Origin: Polyodon spathula | Taxonomy: Eukaryota; Chordata; Actinopteri; Acipenseriformes; Polyodontidae | NCBI RefSeq assembly: GCF_017654505.1 | Contig: NC_054539.1 | Span: 73,438,413-73,502,412, forward strand | Direction: 5' to 3' | Length of the DNA: 64,000 bases | Position numbers and translations under genes: made by a program | The notes under the pieces: generated by a model | What the model was told of the DNA's origin: nothing | The model's input: the letters and a program-made list of their open reading frames with translations, nothing else | Databases searched by the model: none | Shown: piece by piece, positions 28,761 through 40,900 of the stretch | Layout: each line of letters opens with the position of its first letter | Numbering within the stretch: position 1 is the stretch's first letter

Positions 28761-30157
28761 CCTTTTTTTAAGTTTTAAGTTACATCAGTAAAGAACTTGT
28801 ATGTTGTAATGCTAATGAGCTAAGATTTATTTTGGTGATGTCGGCACGGTTCATTAATAATGCATGCTGTTAACATAGTTCATAGACCTTGCGGCACAAG
28901 CAAACCATCCCATAGCTGCCACTGCAATGCTCTCATTTTAAAAGTTGTCATCCTTTTTTTCATATGCTCCAAGGTTTTAATTGTATGGTAGTGTACCAGG
29001 CTATATAATGGATTTAGGATCAAGTTGTATTTGTAAATGAAAATCCAAGCTCTATTTTCCAAGGCTGACCGTGTCTCATAACTGAATTATTTAAACACGC
29101 ACCTGAAAAGAAACACACAATGTTTGGGGGAGGCTAATTAAGTTTTATTTGTTTTGTTGTGCATCCAATTGTAAAGAAAGGGGAGATTAGCAATTTTTTT
29201 TTTTTTTTTGGAAAAACAAAAGTTGCAACAAAATGTCTTGATTTTAAGTGCTGTGTATAATTTTTCATTTGTGTTGTATTCAAGAACTCAAAAATAGCTG
29301 CCCGACAAATGGGGTGGATTAACACAAATCAAACTGAACATTTTACAACAACTAACAAAAGTACAACTGACACCTTTTTTTTTTTTTATAGGCTTCTACA
29401 ACTATTATTCTTGGATGTCACTGAAGATGTTGTATGGTGTAAAGGGCAAGATATTAAAATAAACCAGAAATGTGAATGTTCTTTTTAAGCAGAAGGTCAG
29501 TGCTGGCAGTACTGAGTGAAGAAAGCACTATCAGTAAAATCAAGCAGGCAGTTCTCTTCTTCTGAGGTCACACAGCTTAATTCATGATGAAATGTTCACA
29601 TTTCAGTTCCAGTTCCAGGACTTCACAGTTATTTCTTTCCTCAGTAGTGGATTACAAGTTGTGTTGGCTTAAATAATCCGCAGATTGTTTTGCTCCAATC
29701 CAGTTGCTTAAACATTGGTTTGGTGATCAGTCTTGTGCAAATTAGTAAGAGAACGCAAATTGTTTCTTACTTTATATGTACCCTAACAGGTTTTACAGTC
29801 TTTCATTTTTATAGACAAAATAAAAAAAATTCAGAAAGTGCACTGATTCTCGGTATATAATACAGTACATACAGGTTTCAGTAACAAAACTATAAATTTA
29901 CTTTTGTTAAAAGAACATGAAAAATATACACAATATTACATGGTTTACAATATTTACACAAGTTCATTAAAAATTCACTAAACTGTACAAGGCTGCTGTT
30001 CCATGGAAATGTAAAATTCAAAACAGTCCAAACTTCAGGACCTTGTATTGCAACAAGTTCCAACTCCAGGACTCTTTAAAATGTAATCTTCAGTGCTGAA
30101 CTGCACTAGGGTGACTTACTGTCATTCTTTTTTCTTTTCAGATTTCTGAATCTCAAT
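28761..30157 (-). other. PNRC1 3' untranslated region and flank
   Basis: On the minus strand the first canonical AATAAA after the PNRC1 stop is at 29144-29149, which would give a 3' UTR of about 1 kb. No other gene seen. Confidence 0.45.
29144..29149 (-). terminator. Candidate PNRC1 polyadenylation signal
   Basis: AATAAA on the minus strand (TTTATT on the plus strand), about 1.0 kb past the stop codon. Chosen as the first canonical hexamer; not otherwise supported. Confidence 0.35.
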
Positions 30158-30616
30158 TCATGGCAATGCGTGGAGCTTGAGTAGGGTCTTCAGGTGCACT
30201 GTCATGAGCGCTCTGCTCGGGTTCGAATGCTCCTGGGTGTTGTCTCCTACCCAATGGCTCGGTGGCTTGGGAAGGACACTGGGAGATGGAGGCTCACTAA
30301 ACTTAGCACCAGCGTAGTTCTTCTTGCCATCCTTGTGGTCCTCTTCAGAAATTGATTCAGCTTCAGGAACTTTAACACTCTTAAAATAATCAGCAGGGTT
30401 GAGAGGTATTTTAATCCCCAAGGAGGAGGCGGGGCTAGGCTGATAGCCATTTTCATTTCTTTTTATTGGTGAAACCTTGACAGGTGTGCTGTGCTTAATC
30501 TTCTGTTTGATGGTGTTCAGAAACTGGACTGGGTGTTCATATTTATTCAGGCTGTGCATGGGCAGCCCGCCGGGAAAAGGGGTCTTCTCTGTTCTTACCG
30601 GTTTTGATTTTAAAAC
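30158..30616 (-). CDS. PNRC1: PNRC1 coding exon 2 (residues 124-275)
   Basis: Acceptor ttttttcctag, then VLKSKPVRTEK. It carries both functional motifs and ends at the stop at 30158-30160, seven residues after the LxxLL box. Confidence 0.95.
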   Translation of the reverse strand, partial: VLKSKPVRTEKTPFPGGLPMHSLNKYEHPVQFLNTIKQKIKHSTPVKVSPIKRNENGYQPSPASSLGIKIPLNPADYFKSVKVPEAESISEEDHKDGKKNYAGAKFSEPPSPSVLPKPPSHWVGDNTQEHSNPSRALMTVHLKTLLKLHALP

Positions 30617-32444
30617 CTAGGAAAAAACAAGGAGAGAAACACTGTGTTTAACAGAAGGGCAGCAGAATAGCCTAAACAGTAATGGACTGTTACAAAAGGA
30701 GCTTTTTACCAAAATCCGGGCTAGATTTTCAAAGCTCTTTACTGTCATTAGCACAATTATTTCAGCTACACACACACAAAAAAAAAAAACACTTAAAGCA
30801 GAGGACAATTTAAGTTAGGAGCTGGTAAGTGACCTTGTTATATTACTTTTAGAATTGTATTTGTTCCCCCATTTTGGGGTTAAACAAACATGTTCCTAGT
30901 GTATAGGCTACTGAAATCGTGTAATATAGTGGTTTAATGAACTTGACTACGTAATGGTATATACACACACACACATTTTGGGAGTAAATAAATGAGGGTG
31001 CATAAAAACACAAAAGAACTACCATACAGTAAAGTGCCTGCCTACATGGTAAGAATTGTTTACATCTAACTAGTCAATCAATAGCTTAGGTCCTACAAGT
31101 TGAGTTATGTAAACACTCTAGCAGATCGGTGCATTCCTTCATTCATGCCAGCTGCACTGCACGTTCTCTGCTGAAGCGCCCAACCCAACCTAAACCCACC
31201 CACTGCAGCGACTGGGCTCCGGTTCTTTCCTGTTGCCAAGTGTAAAGCGTCATAACTGTGTCAAAACAAACACACCTGATTGTTCCACCCCCTCAAACAC
31301 GACCCCGCCCCAAAACAATGATGTGATCAAAACGTCATATGAGCGCAGGTGTGGCTACAACCCCCCTTAAACGAGAAACCTCGCTTACTCCAAACAACCC
31401 CGTTATCTTTCAGGAATAATCTGAAATTTCCAAACGACCACATTTAAACTTTAACACGCCTGAAAACATGATCCGCGACACAGGGTGGCATAAGAGCCAT
31501 ACTGTTTAAACAGAGATGTCAGTTTAATAGCGAGTATGAAAGTAGTGTAGCAACAGCTGCTATACTAACACTTCTCTCCTCCCCCTTTTTACTACATAAT
31601 ATACAATTAAAACACAAGCCATATACATTTGGTGTGCGCTACAGAAGCCTAAAATAGACTTCTGTTGGGGTTGATAAAATGCTTTTCAAAATTAGAGAAC
31701 TTTTTTTTTTTTTTAGTACCACCCCGAGGGAAATGCTGCCTCAAACAAAGAGAATACGTCTGACTTCGCTACCGCTCCCTCGTTTCCATGTGGATGTTTT
31801 TTTGTGTGTCTTGCCTAAACTGTTAAGCTGAATATTATTTGACATTAACAGTTATTTAGTTATATATGCATAATTTATAATCACAACGCAGGGTTACGTT
31901 TCAAACAAATGCATTTTCAACCGCTGTCTCCAGGCGTGTGTCTATCACATTCGGCTTACATTACATCTACACGTCAAGACCATCATCACAAACTAGCATG
32001 CAGGCTTCCACACACACACACACACACACTGTATTTGCATTATTACATGCCGTGCACACACATTAATTTCAGTACCTCTTTCTTTGCCCCCTGTTTCTGG
32101 TGATGCAGGGTTATAGCAGTGGATGCAGGAGTCCGGCCCGTGTTGCTAGTACAGTCTGCTGTTGACTTTCCTCCAGTCCCCATGTTGTTGTTGTTGATAT
32201 CACTGAAGCGCGAAGGGTTGCTCCTCGCCAAACTTGGGTGTTTCTGGTTACGATGGGGGTGATGGTGTCTGCTTTGTAAAGCCGCAGGTGTCGAGCGAGT
32301 TTTCCTCCCACCTTTCTTCAACAAGGCTTGTCTTTTGTTGATATTACTGTTGGCCCCGGCATGATGATAATGAGACGACGGCTTGCTGTCCTCGATGTGG
32401 TTGAGTTCAGACTCGACGTGGTGAGCTAGTGTTTCCCCGATCAT
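30158..32444 (-). CDS. PNRC1: PNRC1, proline-rich nuclear receptor coactivator 1
   Basis: Small nuclear protein that binds nuclear receptors and the decapping activators DCP1/DCP2. Two coding exons on the minus strand, 32076-32444 and 30158-30616, joined in phase 0, encode 275 residues (the human protein is 327). The C-terminus is the family signature: NYAGAKF, then SEPPSPSVLPKPPSHW (about 230-245), the proline-rich SH3/DCP1-binding motif, and LKTLL (265-269), an LxxLL nuclear-receptor box. The N-terminus is rich in His, Ser and Asn. Start: ATG 32444, with an in-frame TAG five codons upstream and no ATG between. Compared with mammals the N-terminal half is shorter and lacks the long run of Lys/Arg; only LLKKGGRKTR (41-50) remains. 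The gene lies head to head with RNGTT, 5.4 kb apart. Confidence 0.95.
30617..32075 (-). other. PNRC1 intron
   Basis: 1.46 kb. A GC-rich patch at 31150-31400 with ccccgcccc and a CRE-like aacgtcat could be an internal regulatory region. T run at 31703-31715, CA run at 32011-32030. Confidence 0.6.
32076..32444 (-). CDS. PNRC1: PNRC1 coding exon 1 (residues 1-123)
   Basis: Ends in KKE at donor gtactg. The open frame continues past the donor as VLK, which mimics the true continuation VLKSK in exon 2; the exon 2 version is chosen because it continues into conserved sequence and has a clear acceptor. Confidence 0.9.
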
Positions 32445-33200
32445 GACATACACTGGCTAGCTAACTTACTATAAAACATCCCTTCCAAGGCAACACCGAG
32501 AAGAAATGCCTTTGCTGCAGAGTCCACATATATAAACGGCAACCTGCCCGACTGCCTCCCCTCAGTCTGGCACCCTCAGCGAGTCCAAGAGGTTTCGCAC
32601 AGAGCCCCTTCCGAGGTGGCGTAGTCAGAGCAAGTGAAAATGGCGGTGTAAGAAAAAATGATTGTAAACAGAAAGGAAAAAAAAAAAAACACACACACAC
32701 ACACATCCACCTCCGCACACAAGAGGAAGCAAGAAAAACAAACCGCAAACGGGGCTTTTTTCGCAGCTAAATGTTCTTGTATTGTTGTGTTTTCTGGCAA
32801 ATTCTCAACAACCCGTTTAAATACAGGCGATAGGTTACTATTTTTAGCAGTTGAGCTTGAACTGTATTTAAACCAGTTTGTTATTGATTAGGGTAAAGTT
32901 TGCTCCCAGTACCTCTCCCTCACCACCGCCCTGTTCCTGAATTACTGTAACTCCTAATCGCTTCTTCTCCACAACACCGGACACAACTTCCTCCGAACAA
33001 TTTCGCTTTGAGAGCCGAACGAAGCTGGAACGTTCCTATCTACAATCGCAAGCCAATCACCTTTGCACCTACAGACCAGGCACCGCCTCCCATTCAGCAC
33101 GTCATAAGACAAACCAATCCGTTCGAATGAGGTGGGAGTTTCCGAAGTCTGGGAAGTGACAAAAGGATGAGAGAAACGAACTTTTGGTAACAATGCATTT
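32445..33200 (-). promoter_or_regulatory. PNRC1 5' UTR and promoter region
   Basis: CpG-richer than its surroundings. It includes ccaat motifs near 33053 and 33113 and a half CRE (cacgtcat, about 33096). No TATA box clearly placed. The transcription start is not determined. Confidence 0.4.
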
Positions 33201-34264
33201 GGCAATAGTGAAATGATGAAATAAACAGTAAACTGGATAACCTAGACCGGATCAAAAATTAAAATTAAAATTAAAAAACAGGAAAGAATAATGGCAATTA
33301 AAACAATACCAGAATGAGTTAACGGGGTTAATTTTGAAAAAATCAAACACTTTTTGCAGGCTTTACATTTTTCCTGGCCATTCAAAGCAACTTCACAGAG
33401 ATTCAATAGTTTCAGTGACTTGTATGTATAATTATTTCATATGGGAGATCTTTGGGAATACACAGTTAATTGATATACCAATATAGTTGTATTTCGTGCT
33501 GTAACACACGCACACACACACATACACACACACACAACATCACAATATAGATGTCACAATATATAACTCCATTACATCATGTAAGAATAAATTATGGATG
33601 TGAATATAAATAACAACAAGCTGTTGTCATGCTGTCAAAAACCTATAAATACATCCAGTGTTCTGATTCAAACACAAGCTCCTTGAGAAAGACATATACA
33701 ACATATTTAAATGTTGGTCATCTAGCTCTTTGAGCTAATATATTTATATGGCAGTTTGTTTAGGGTTAGTGTTCCTATATGACAGTTTATTTAGGGCTTG
33801 TGCTTCTATATGACAGTTTGATTGAATAGAGCTATAAAACAGACATACAGTTCAGGTCATACATGATACATCCACCACTGTGAATACAATGAGGGAATAG
33901 CTGTTAAGTGACTTCACTGGTGTGAGTCCTGTTTTGTTCAATACAACAATTAGTCAGTAATACTAATGTGTTATTAAACTCCCATAACAGCAAGCAATGA
34001 GAAAAAGGTATTCCTGTGCAGAATTACCAGTTTCAACAAACACTGTGAGGCAGTCTTCTCTTTCTCTGGTCTAACAAAAGAGCTTTATAACCCTTTTTAT
34101 ACCTTACCTGTGTAACATCATCCTTCAACAATTATTTCTTGTTATCTGTTCTCCAGGACAGCTTGGTTATCCTCCTGTACCTTTTCCTTCTTGGTTACTT
34201 CTCATTTTCTAAGATAATCAGACTCACAATTCAAACATTTGACACACACCCTGCTAATAAGATA

Positions 34265-34496
34265 TGATTTGTTTACTTAGCACACAACTTTATCCATGAC
34301 AGCTTACAGAGACTAGGGTGTGTGAACTATGCATCAGCTGCAGAGTCATTTACAACAACGTCTCAACAGAAAGACAGAGAACAAGGAGGTTCAGTGACCT
34401 GCTCAGGGTCACACAGTGAGTCAGCTGGGGATTTGAACCGGGGACCTCCTGGTTACAAGCCCTTTTCTTTAACAACTGGACCACACAGCCTCCTAA
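34265..34496 (-). mobile_element. tRNA-derived CORE-SINE
   Basis: On the minus strand the element begins with a tRNA-like head: A-box-like tggtccagttg (about 34473-34483) and B box GGTTCAAATCC (34429-34439). The CORE domain follows, ctgtgtgaccctgagcaggt and cactgaacctcc, as in vertebrate MIR-type SINEs. The tail (ctgtaagctgtcatggataa, then a gct-aagtaaac end) resembles the LINE2-derived tail of V-SINE-type elements. Confidence 0.85.
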
Positions 34497-36833
34497 TTCA
34501 AGACACAGACACTGACAATATATTATACTTGAGTGTGTCCTTATCAGTAACTTTACCTCTTGCCTTTACCTCTTCCAAATACAATCTTAAGAGAATGAGA
34601 ATCCACACATGTGATCTTGTATGACATTGGTGCAGTGCATTTAATCAATACAGTTGTATATCCAGTTGCTGGTATACATTTTCAGTGCCACAAACAGATT
34701 GTAACCCTTGTTGTTTTGCGTCTGTGGAATTCATGAATATAAAGAAACTGCTTCATATCCTTTCAAAGGGACTGGGGTTGACATTTTCAAGAGTTCACTA
34801 ATAACCTGGCAAAATAAACATTTATTGCTACCATTTATAAAATAAACTGTGGTTGAACTAAAAACTGCGCTAGTTTTTCATTAGTTACAGTAAATTGTTA
34901 TTTATATTAATTTATTTATTGATATTTATTGCTATTACAGTACATGTACAGTAGACCTACAACAAACTAAACATCCAGTACTTAAAACATTTAAATTTTT
35001 AAAACCCCACTTTACTGTATGCTTATGATATACAGTAATAGTTATTTAGTAGGGGCCTACCCTTTACTGTACAGGTAACATCAAAATGGTTGTAAAAATT
35101 TTCATCGCAGGACATCGGAGATTTCCAAAACAGCTTTCAGTACTTACATATAAACGGTCCTATCCTGCTACTTTGCCATATCTATACTTTTTCATGTTCC
35201 ATACTATTTGGTCCCTGCAGGCCACACACAAATACTGGTGTCTGTATTCTATTTTAGCCTGTGCAAGCCCAGCCCAAGATCACAGCAAAGGAATGGGCTG
35301 AAAGACAATTAATGGGCTACAGGGGTCCTGTGGCAGAATGACATCTTAAAAATCAGTAAAATAAATGCTTATAGGTATAGATTCTGTATTAGGTAGCTTT
35401 ATTTGGATGTTATTTCCAACCACAAAGCTACATTTTAATGAAACCTGTATTGCACAAAGCAGTGATGAGGTAACCAGTTTTGTTTCCTCAGTTGTGGTGT
35501 AAAATATCCCCTGCCGTTATAACAGTAACCAATGGCTGAGTGAGATGCAAAGTCACATGGTGGTACTTTCCCCCAGCAACACAGATACAGCAGTTGTTGC
35601 CTAGCAGGATGTGTCCAACCAGGCAAGCTTGTCAAGAAAATTGTCACGTCCCTTCTGGGAAAATCTGCACAGCATGTATTCAGGAATGTACTGTTTCAGT
35701 TTCAGAATTAGAAAAAAAGGAAAGGGATTGTGATAATACAATTAACAAAAAAAAATCAAATTATATATGACTTAGTTCTGAAACTCCATGGTCTGACAAT
35801 ACAAACGTGTATGACAATAACATTGGCTGTGCGCCATTTCCAACAATTTGGTAAACAAAGCCCATTAACAGATAATGGTTGAACCAAGACTAAAACATGG
35901 CAATAGATGGTTCATTTTGGGTTGTGTCACCACCTAGCACCACATAAACATGACTGTTTGGGATTAAAAAAAGAACAACAGTTAGCTTTCTTAAATCCCT
36001 CTATTTTCCTTCTGCTGGCGTTTAGAGAAATCATTGGAATCCAGATTCAGGACTCGGGAAAATATGTAAAGTGTCATTAGCACTATTCTCTAAAAAGAGA
36101 AATAACAAACGTAAGAATCCATTGAATTACTTTCCTGACTTGTTTGTTTAGTTGTTTTTTTCTTTCAGAAATTAGTTCTAAAAATGGCTGTGTAAATTCC
36201 CTCCTTTTCTGCCTGCCCATAGTTCAGATACCAATACAATTACCTCTTAAAATAAGATATAATTATATATAATAACTTACTATCGTAAGTGTAGTCCTCA
36301 TGCACATTAGAAGGAGACAGCAGTATTGCTACAGTACATGGCTCAGAACCACTCTGTACAAATGACTGGCACACCAGGGCATTGCAGTCTTATGGTCCTT
36401 TGTTCTGAAGAGCTGTTATGCTCACTTTGATTTAGTGTAAAATAATTTATTTTTGTTATTTGTTTTGTGGCAACCAAGAGACTTGAATAAGCAAACACCA
36501 TTACCTGTAGGTTTCTGGATTTGAGAGCAGTACATTTTTTTTACAGTACTGATAATATATTTCACCTGTCACATTTTCTATCTGTTACAAATGACTTGAA
36601 TCATATTAGCTACACTTTTCACAGAAACATGACTTCAGAAGGGCAGGACACATTATTTGCATGTTCTGGGAAATTCCGGAAATTACTTTCGGTTCTTAAG
36701 TTAATTTAAACATGCTGTGACTCATTTGGAATATCATATACATTGCAGCACACAGCACAGACTACAGCAGTTAACCAAGTCATGCTTACGGTGTCCATAT
36801 TAGGACATCCTCAGGTATCGCTCTTTCCTTTGT

Positions 36834-36900
36834 CAGGCGTCAGTCCTCCTCGAGTCAGTTGACAGGCAGGCGTCAGTCCTCCTCGAGTCAGTTGACAGGC
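36834..36900. repeat. Two-copy tandem repeat, period 33 bp
   Basis: caggcgtcagtcctcctcga followed by gtcagttga occurs at 36834 and again at 36867. Confidence 0.9.
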
Positions 36901-37399
36901 ATGTCCTCCTTGAGTTTATTTTTAAAGAGGGGAGCGAGTCGTCTATTACCTAATCAAACAACAGGATTGATGCCCGGTATCTGAGGATGCCTAGACAAAG
37001 CACTGTTACTCAATGATGCACTCACCTGACTTGGATGAAACTTTGCATGGACTTTGTTAGGGGTGGGTGCACGAATGATTTCGAAGTGTTTAAATACAAA
37101 CTAAAGAAAAAATACAGGGAAGAAAAATCCAAAACGACTGTTTTGTTCAGTTGATAATCCTGTACTTACGACAACTTTTAAACGTGTTCCTTTCTTCAAT
37201 GGCACTTGGGTCTGTAAATAAGTTTTTAAAAAAAACATAATCCTGTACAAACGGTATCCAGTTATTTTTTGTGGGTTTATCATATATAAAGTACTTAACA
37301 TTATTTACCCAGCTGTGTACTCCGTGCGTTTCTTCAGGGATTCTATGATTGTAAACGCACCATTCAAATGCACTTCATTTATATTTACAGACCCAAGCC

Positions 37400-37889
37400 A
37401 GCCAGTCTGCACTTTTCTCGTGGGACGTCATCGCTTAGGGCACTTGCTCACGCCGCCTGCGCCTACTAGCGTTGTATTTAGGGTCACTGCGTTTGTTGTG
37501 GCAGTGGCGCAGTGTACTGTGGGGGAAATGTGGAGGATTTGATTGTTGTAGTTCATTCATGGATTGCGCAGCGACTGCCTGACGAAACGGAACATATTTC
37601 TGAAAGAGTTCAGATATTAAACCTTAACAGCGGACGCTGTAGGAAATCTTGTTTGCTTGACTCTACTGGCTCGTCTGTAAAGGATAATACGTTCAGGGAT
37701 ATCGTACAGCACTTTAACAACCAGGTACAGGCCCAGAGCCGCGGATCAGGGGAGCGAAATAGCGCGTATTTGGAGGGCTCTTCTCCGGGAGAAACCCTCA
37801 CCAATGCGGGGCTGACAACGCGGTCTTTGCTGTGAGGTTTGAGGCGATTTATCTGGATAGTGGAACGTTTCCTGAATCTTGGAACAAAT
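37400..37889 (+). promoter_or_regulatory. RNGTT promoter and 5' UTR region
   Basis: CpG-rich compared with its flanks (37420-37860), with no TATA box, as usual for a housekeeping gene. Several upstream ATGs occur (about 37528, 37558, 37802); whether they are transcribed depends on the start site, which the sequence does not show. Confidence 0.45.
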
Positions 37890-37953
37890 ATGTCACACGG
37901 CGGAATCCCGCCTAGATGGAAGAATTGTCCGCGAAGGGGACAACCTGTGGCAG
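37890..37953 (+). CDS. RNGTT: RNGTT coding exon 1 (residues 1-21)
   Basis: ATG 37890, [20 protein letters not shown]. Donor gtgagt. Phase 1. Confidence 0.95.
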
Positions 37954-40900
37954 GTGAGTCGGGCATCCACTGTAATTAAATTATTACATAACGCATCATT
38001 CAGAAATGTTCTGGTTTAACTTCATTTTAATGATCAAACAGGGCTGTCGTGTCGTTCTTCTTGTATCTGATAGTGCCGAGTCTATCAAAAGCTGTGCATT
38101 TCGTAGGCGGGTATATCACGTGTCTAAACACAGACTGCAATTGCCCATTATTGTACTAAACTGGGTTCAAGCATTCTCCTTATCGAACTCATTGTAACCA
38201 TTGACAGTAAATGCATGTGTCATTTTTACACTGCAAATCCCATTCTTGCTGCCTGCAGGTTTAGTGCTGGATCAAGTCGGCTGTATTTGTCCAGTTTTTA
38301 AAGCACGGTTCGAGTGAATGATGAAAGTGAACTGAGTTGTAATTTGACAGTGCACTGCGTAGGTTTACAAAACGTGTTGTGCTGAGTGCTTCTACTGTAA
38401 CTCGTGTAACGCATGCATACGTTTTGTCTGGCAGGAAGCTTATCGGACGGCTCGCATTGATCAAACTAGCAGATGCATGTTGCAGAAACTGATAACTAAC
38501 CCAGCTGTCTCTTTTTCCACAACTAAAACTGTAAAAGTTGCGTTGGGTAAACAGTCCCTGTTTACAACAAACATTGCACATAGCTGTGTGCCTAGTTGCC
38601 ATTATATTTCGTGTATGACTAACCTTGAAAACTTAACTGTTTTTAGAATAATGTTTATAGAATACTGTGCGTTTTAGATAGGGGACTTGGAGAGAATTAA
38701 ACAAGAACATTGTGCCTTATAACTTAATTGCAGTTCAACTTACTCACCATGACAAGTCAAAACATGAACTTAAAATAGTATAGCTATATATTTGCACGTT
38801 TGCATCAATTTTCAACCACAGCAATGAGCATTCAGAAAGTGCTGGGTACACAGTTGCAATGATCTGTTACTATATCAAAGGATGCTGTGTATGAACAAGA
38901 CTATGAACTAACAGCAGACACTGCCCCTACTGAGCAGCAGTTCGCTTTGACCAGTTTGTTCAGGTTTGGATAGCTGTAAACAAGAACCACGGCTGGGAAA
39001 CAGTATCCCGGTCATGTTGATGCATGACAGGCTGCAGTCAGAATTCCTCGTGTATATAATTAAAATATACAGCCACTTTCTCCAAGTACAGTAGGTGCCA
39101 ATTCTTGACAACCTACCACTGCTGTTTTAACTTTAAATACGTTGCTTTTTCATTCATTTTTGCTGTGCTTTTACTTTTGTGTTCAGCTCCTTGCTATTAC
39201 GCATATGTTTAATTCAGTTCTTGATATACTCATGTGTTACAGGTCGCCCTGCAAAGGTCATAAGAAATGCATTTTACCTTTGCTGTGTCCTGTGTGCGTA
39301 TCACAGTAGAGCAGAGGATCAATGCTCTGAACTAATTGGGACAGATACTAGTTTGCATAATCTATTTGTATGGATATTTGAACCGGTATTAATAAGTTAC
39401 TATACCTTTTAATGTATAGATTAAAGCTAACATACACAAGTACCCACTGATGAGATATAGCTAATAACCTATTCTATCACATTAAGCATACAAAATTACA
39501 AAGCTTTATAATAATTAAATTAATGCAATTTGGTAAAACTAACACCTACAGTTCAGGTAAAATGAAATAATGTAATTAAACATACCATATACCAAACTTT
39601 GAAAATCAAAGAGTACAATTCAGTAGATCTTTGACACAATACAGAACTTCAGTGAATCATAAACTTCAAAAATTCAGTGAAATGTTTCTATACTTTGATA
39701 CTTGCTGTTAAGGCATTGTAATAACGTCCAATTGCAATTAATAAAATCCAAGTTCTTAGCAGTTCAGTAACATAGACGGTGTCTCCAGCCCTTACTGACG
39801 AAGCAGAAGAAAAATCAAGGACAAGGTGACCGTTGCAGTTAAGCAACTTAAAACAATTTAAAGCACACAATGCTCCATCTAAGGTTATGGTTGCCTGAAT
39901 AATTCTGTAACTTTCATTTGCCTCAGTCTGCTGGTCCTTTTGGCAGCTAAATCTTATAGCTGTTGTAGCAGCAGAAGCTGTGTGCGTAATACACCACACG
40001 TAATTCATCACGTGACTACAGGTGCATTCGGCTGATTAGACAGTAAGGTTCAGGGGTATGCAATGTTTGAAAAGGGACAAAATGCTAGAAAAATGTACTT
40101 GTCCTTAAAAATCTACTAGACAATCTCCCCATCGCACAAAACACATCCAAAATAATTGCCAACTATTACTGCTGCATTGTGGAGTTCTGATTTTTCTCGA
40201 CGTTCTTTCAGTTTTGTAAAGGCTGATCCCCAGATTTTTAAAGGAGTTGTGTATAACCTGTCAAGTTTCTCTGCATTTTATACTGTTTTTCTACCAAAAT
40301 GCACGGAATATTTACAGTAGGCGCCATCAAATTCTGCAAAGACAAAATGTTTTTTCTTTTGTTTATTTCTATTGTATACTTTTTTAAACAGGGTACAACA
40401 TTTACAGCTATTTTTTCTCTTATAAACATGTTTGATTTCATGTTTTTCTTTGAACATCCTAACAAGCACTGTACAGGCTTGACCATGATTTTTTCCTTTG
40501 CGACTATGGCGTTTTTTTGTCGTTGTATCTTTACCAAGATTGCTGCGTGTAGATGTCAGGTTCATGCATTAAGAAAGCTGCATCACTTATTTGCTCACTT
40601 ACAAAAAATGTAATAATAATTTCTTCAGTTTAAAAGATGAGTCTGTGCATTGCTAGGGGCTCGCTCTTTTGGCAGCCATTTCTGTTTTTATTGTAATCTA
40701 TAGAATGTCAGCTTTCCCCACAGCTAGCCAACCCTTTTTAAAATATTTGTGTGTCAGTGCTAGACTTCTGCAATTCAGTTTTCAGAAACGTGCATGCCTC
40801 TCTAGAAATATACCTAGAGTCTCTTTCTAGCAACAGAACAAACACAGGAAAAATAAATAAATACATACTACTTGTCCGACGGGCAAAGTATAGCGGCAAA

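Larger units (their letters stand above)
33201..37399. other. Intergenic region between PNRC1 and RNGTT
   Basis: AT-rich. Contains a CA tract (33507-33536), a three-copy repeat of about 29 bp (tatatggcagtttgtttag type, 33755-33825), one SINE, and a two-copy 33-bp repeat (36834-36900). No further gene recognised. Confidence 0.5.

Noticed and set aside
32043..32453. PNRC1 exon 1 frame with a start at 32453 and an end at 32043
   Set aside because: Codon 32453-32451 is GTG; the first ATG is 32444. Sequence below 32076 is intron that happens to stay open.
34429..34484. Functional tRNA gene
   Set aside because: A and B boxes are present, but there is no foldable cloverleaf, and a CORE domain and LINE-type tail follow. 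It is a SINE.
37512..37835. 107-codon open frame just before the RNGTT start
   Set aside because: It lies in the CpG-rich 5' region in a different frame from RNGTT and has no known domain. At most an upstream ORF if transcribed.
40238..40613. Overlapping Lys/Cys-rich open frames on both strands in RNGTT intron 1
   Set aside because: No recognisable domain, no splice context and overlap on opposite strands; most likely chance in AT-rich DNA.
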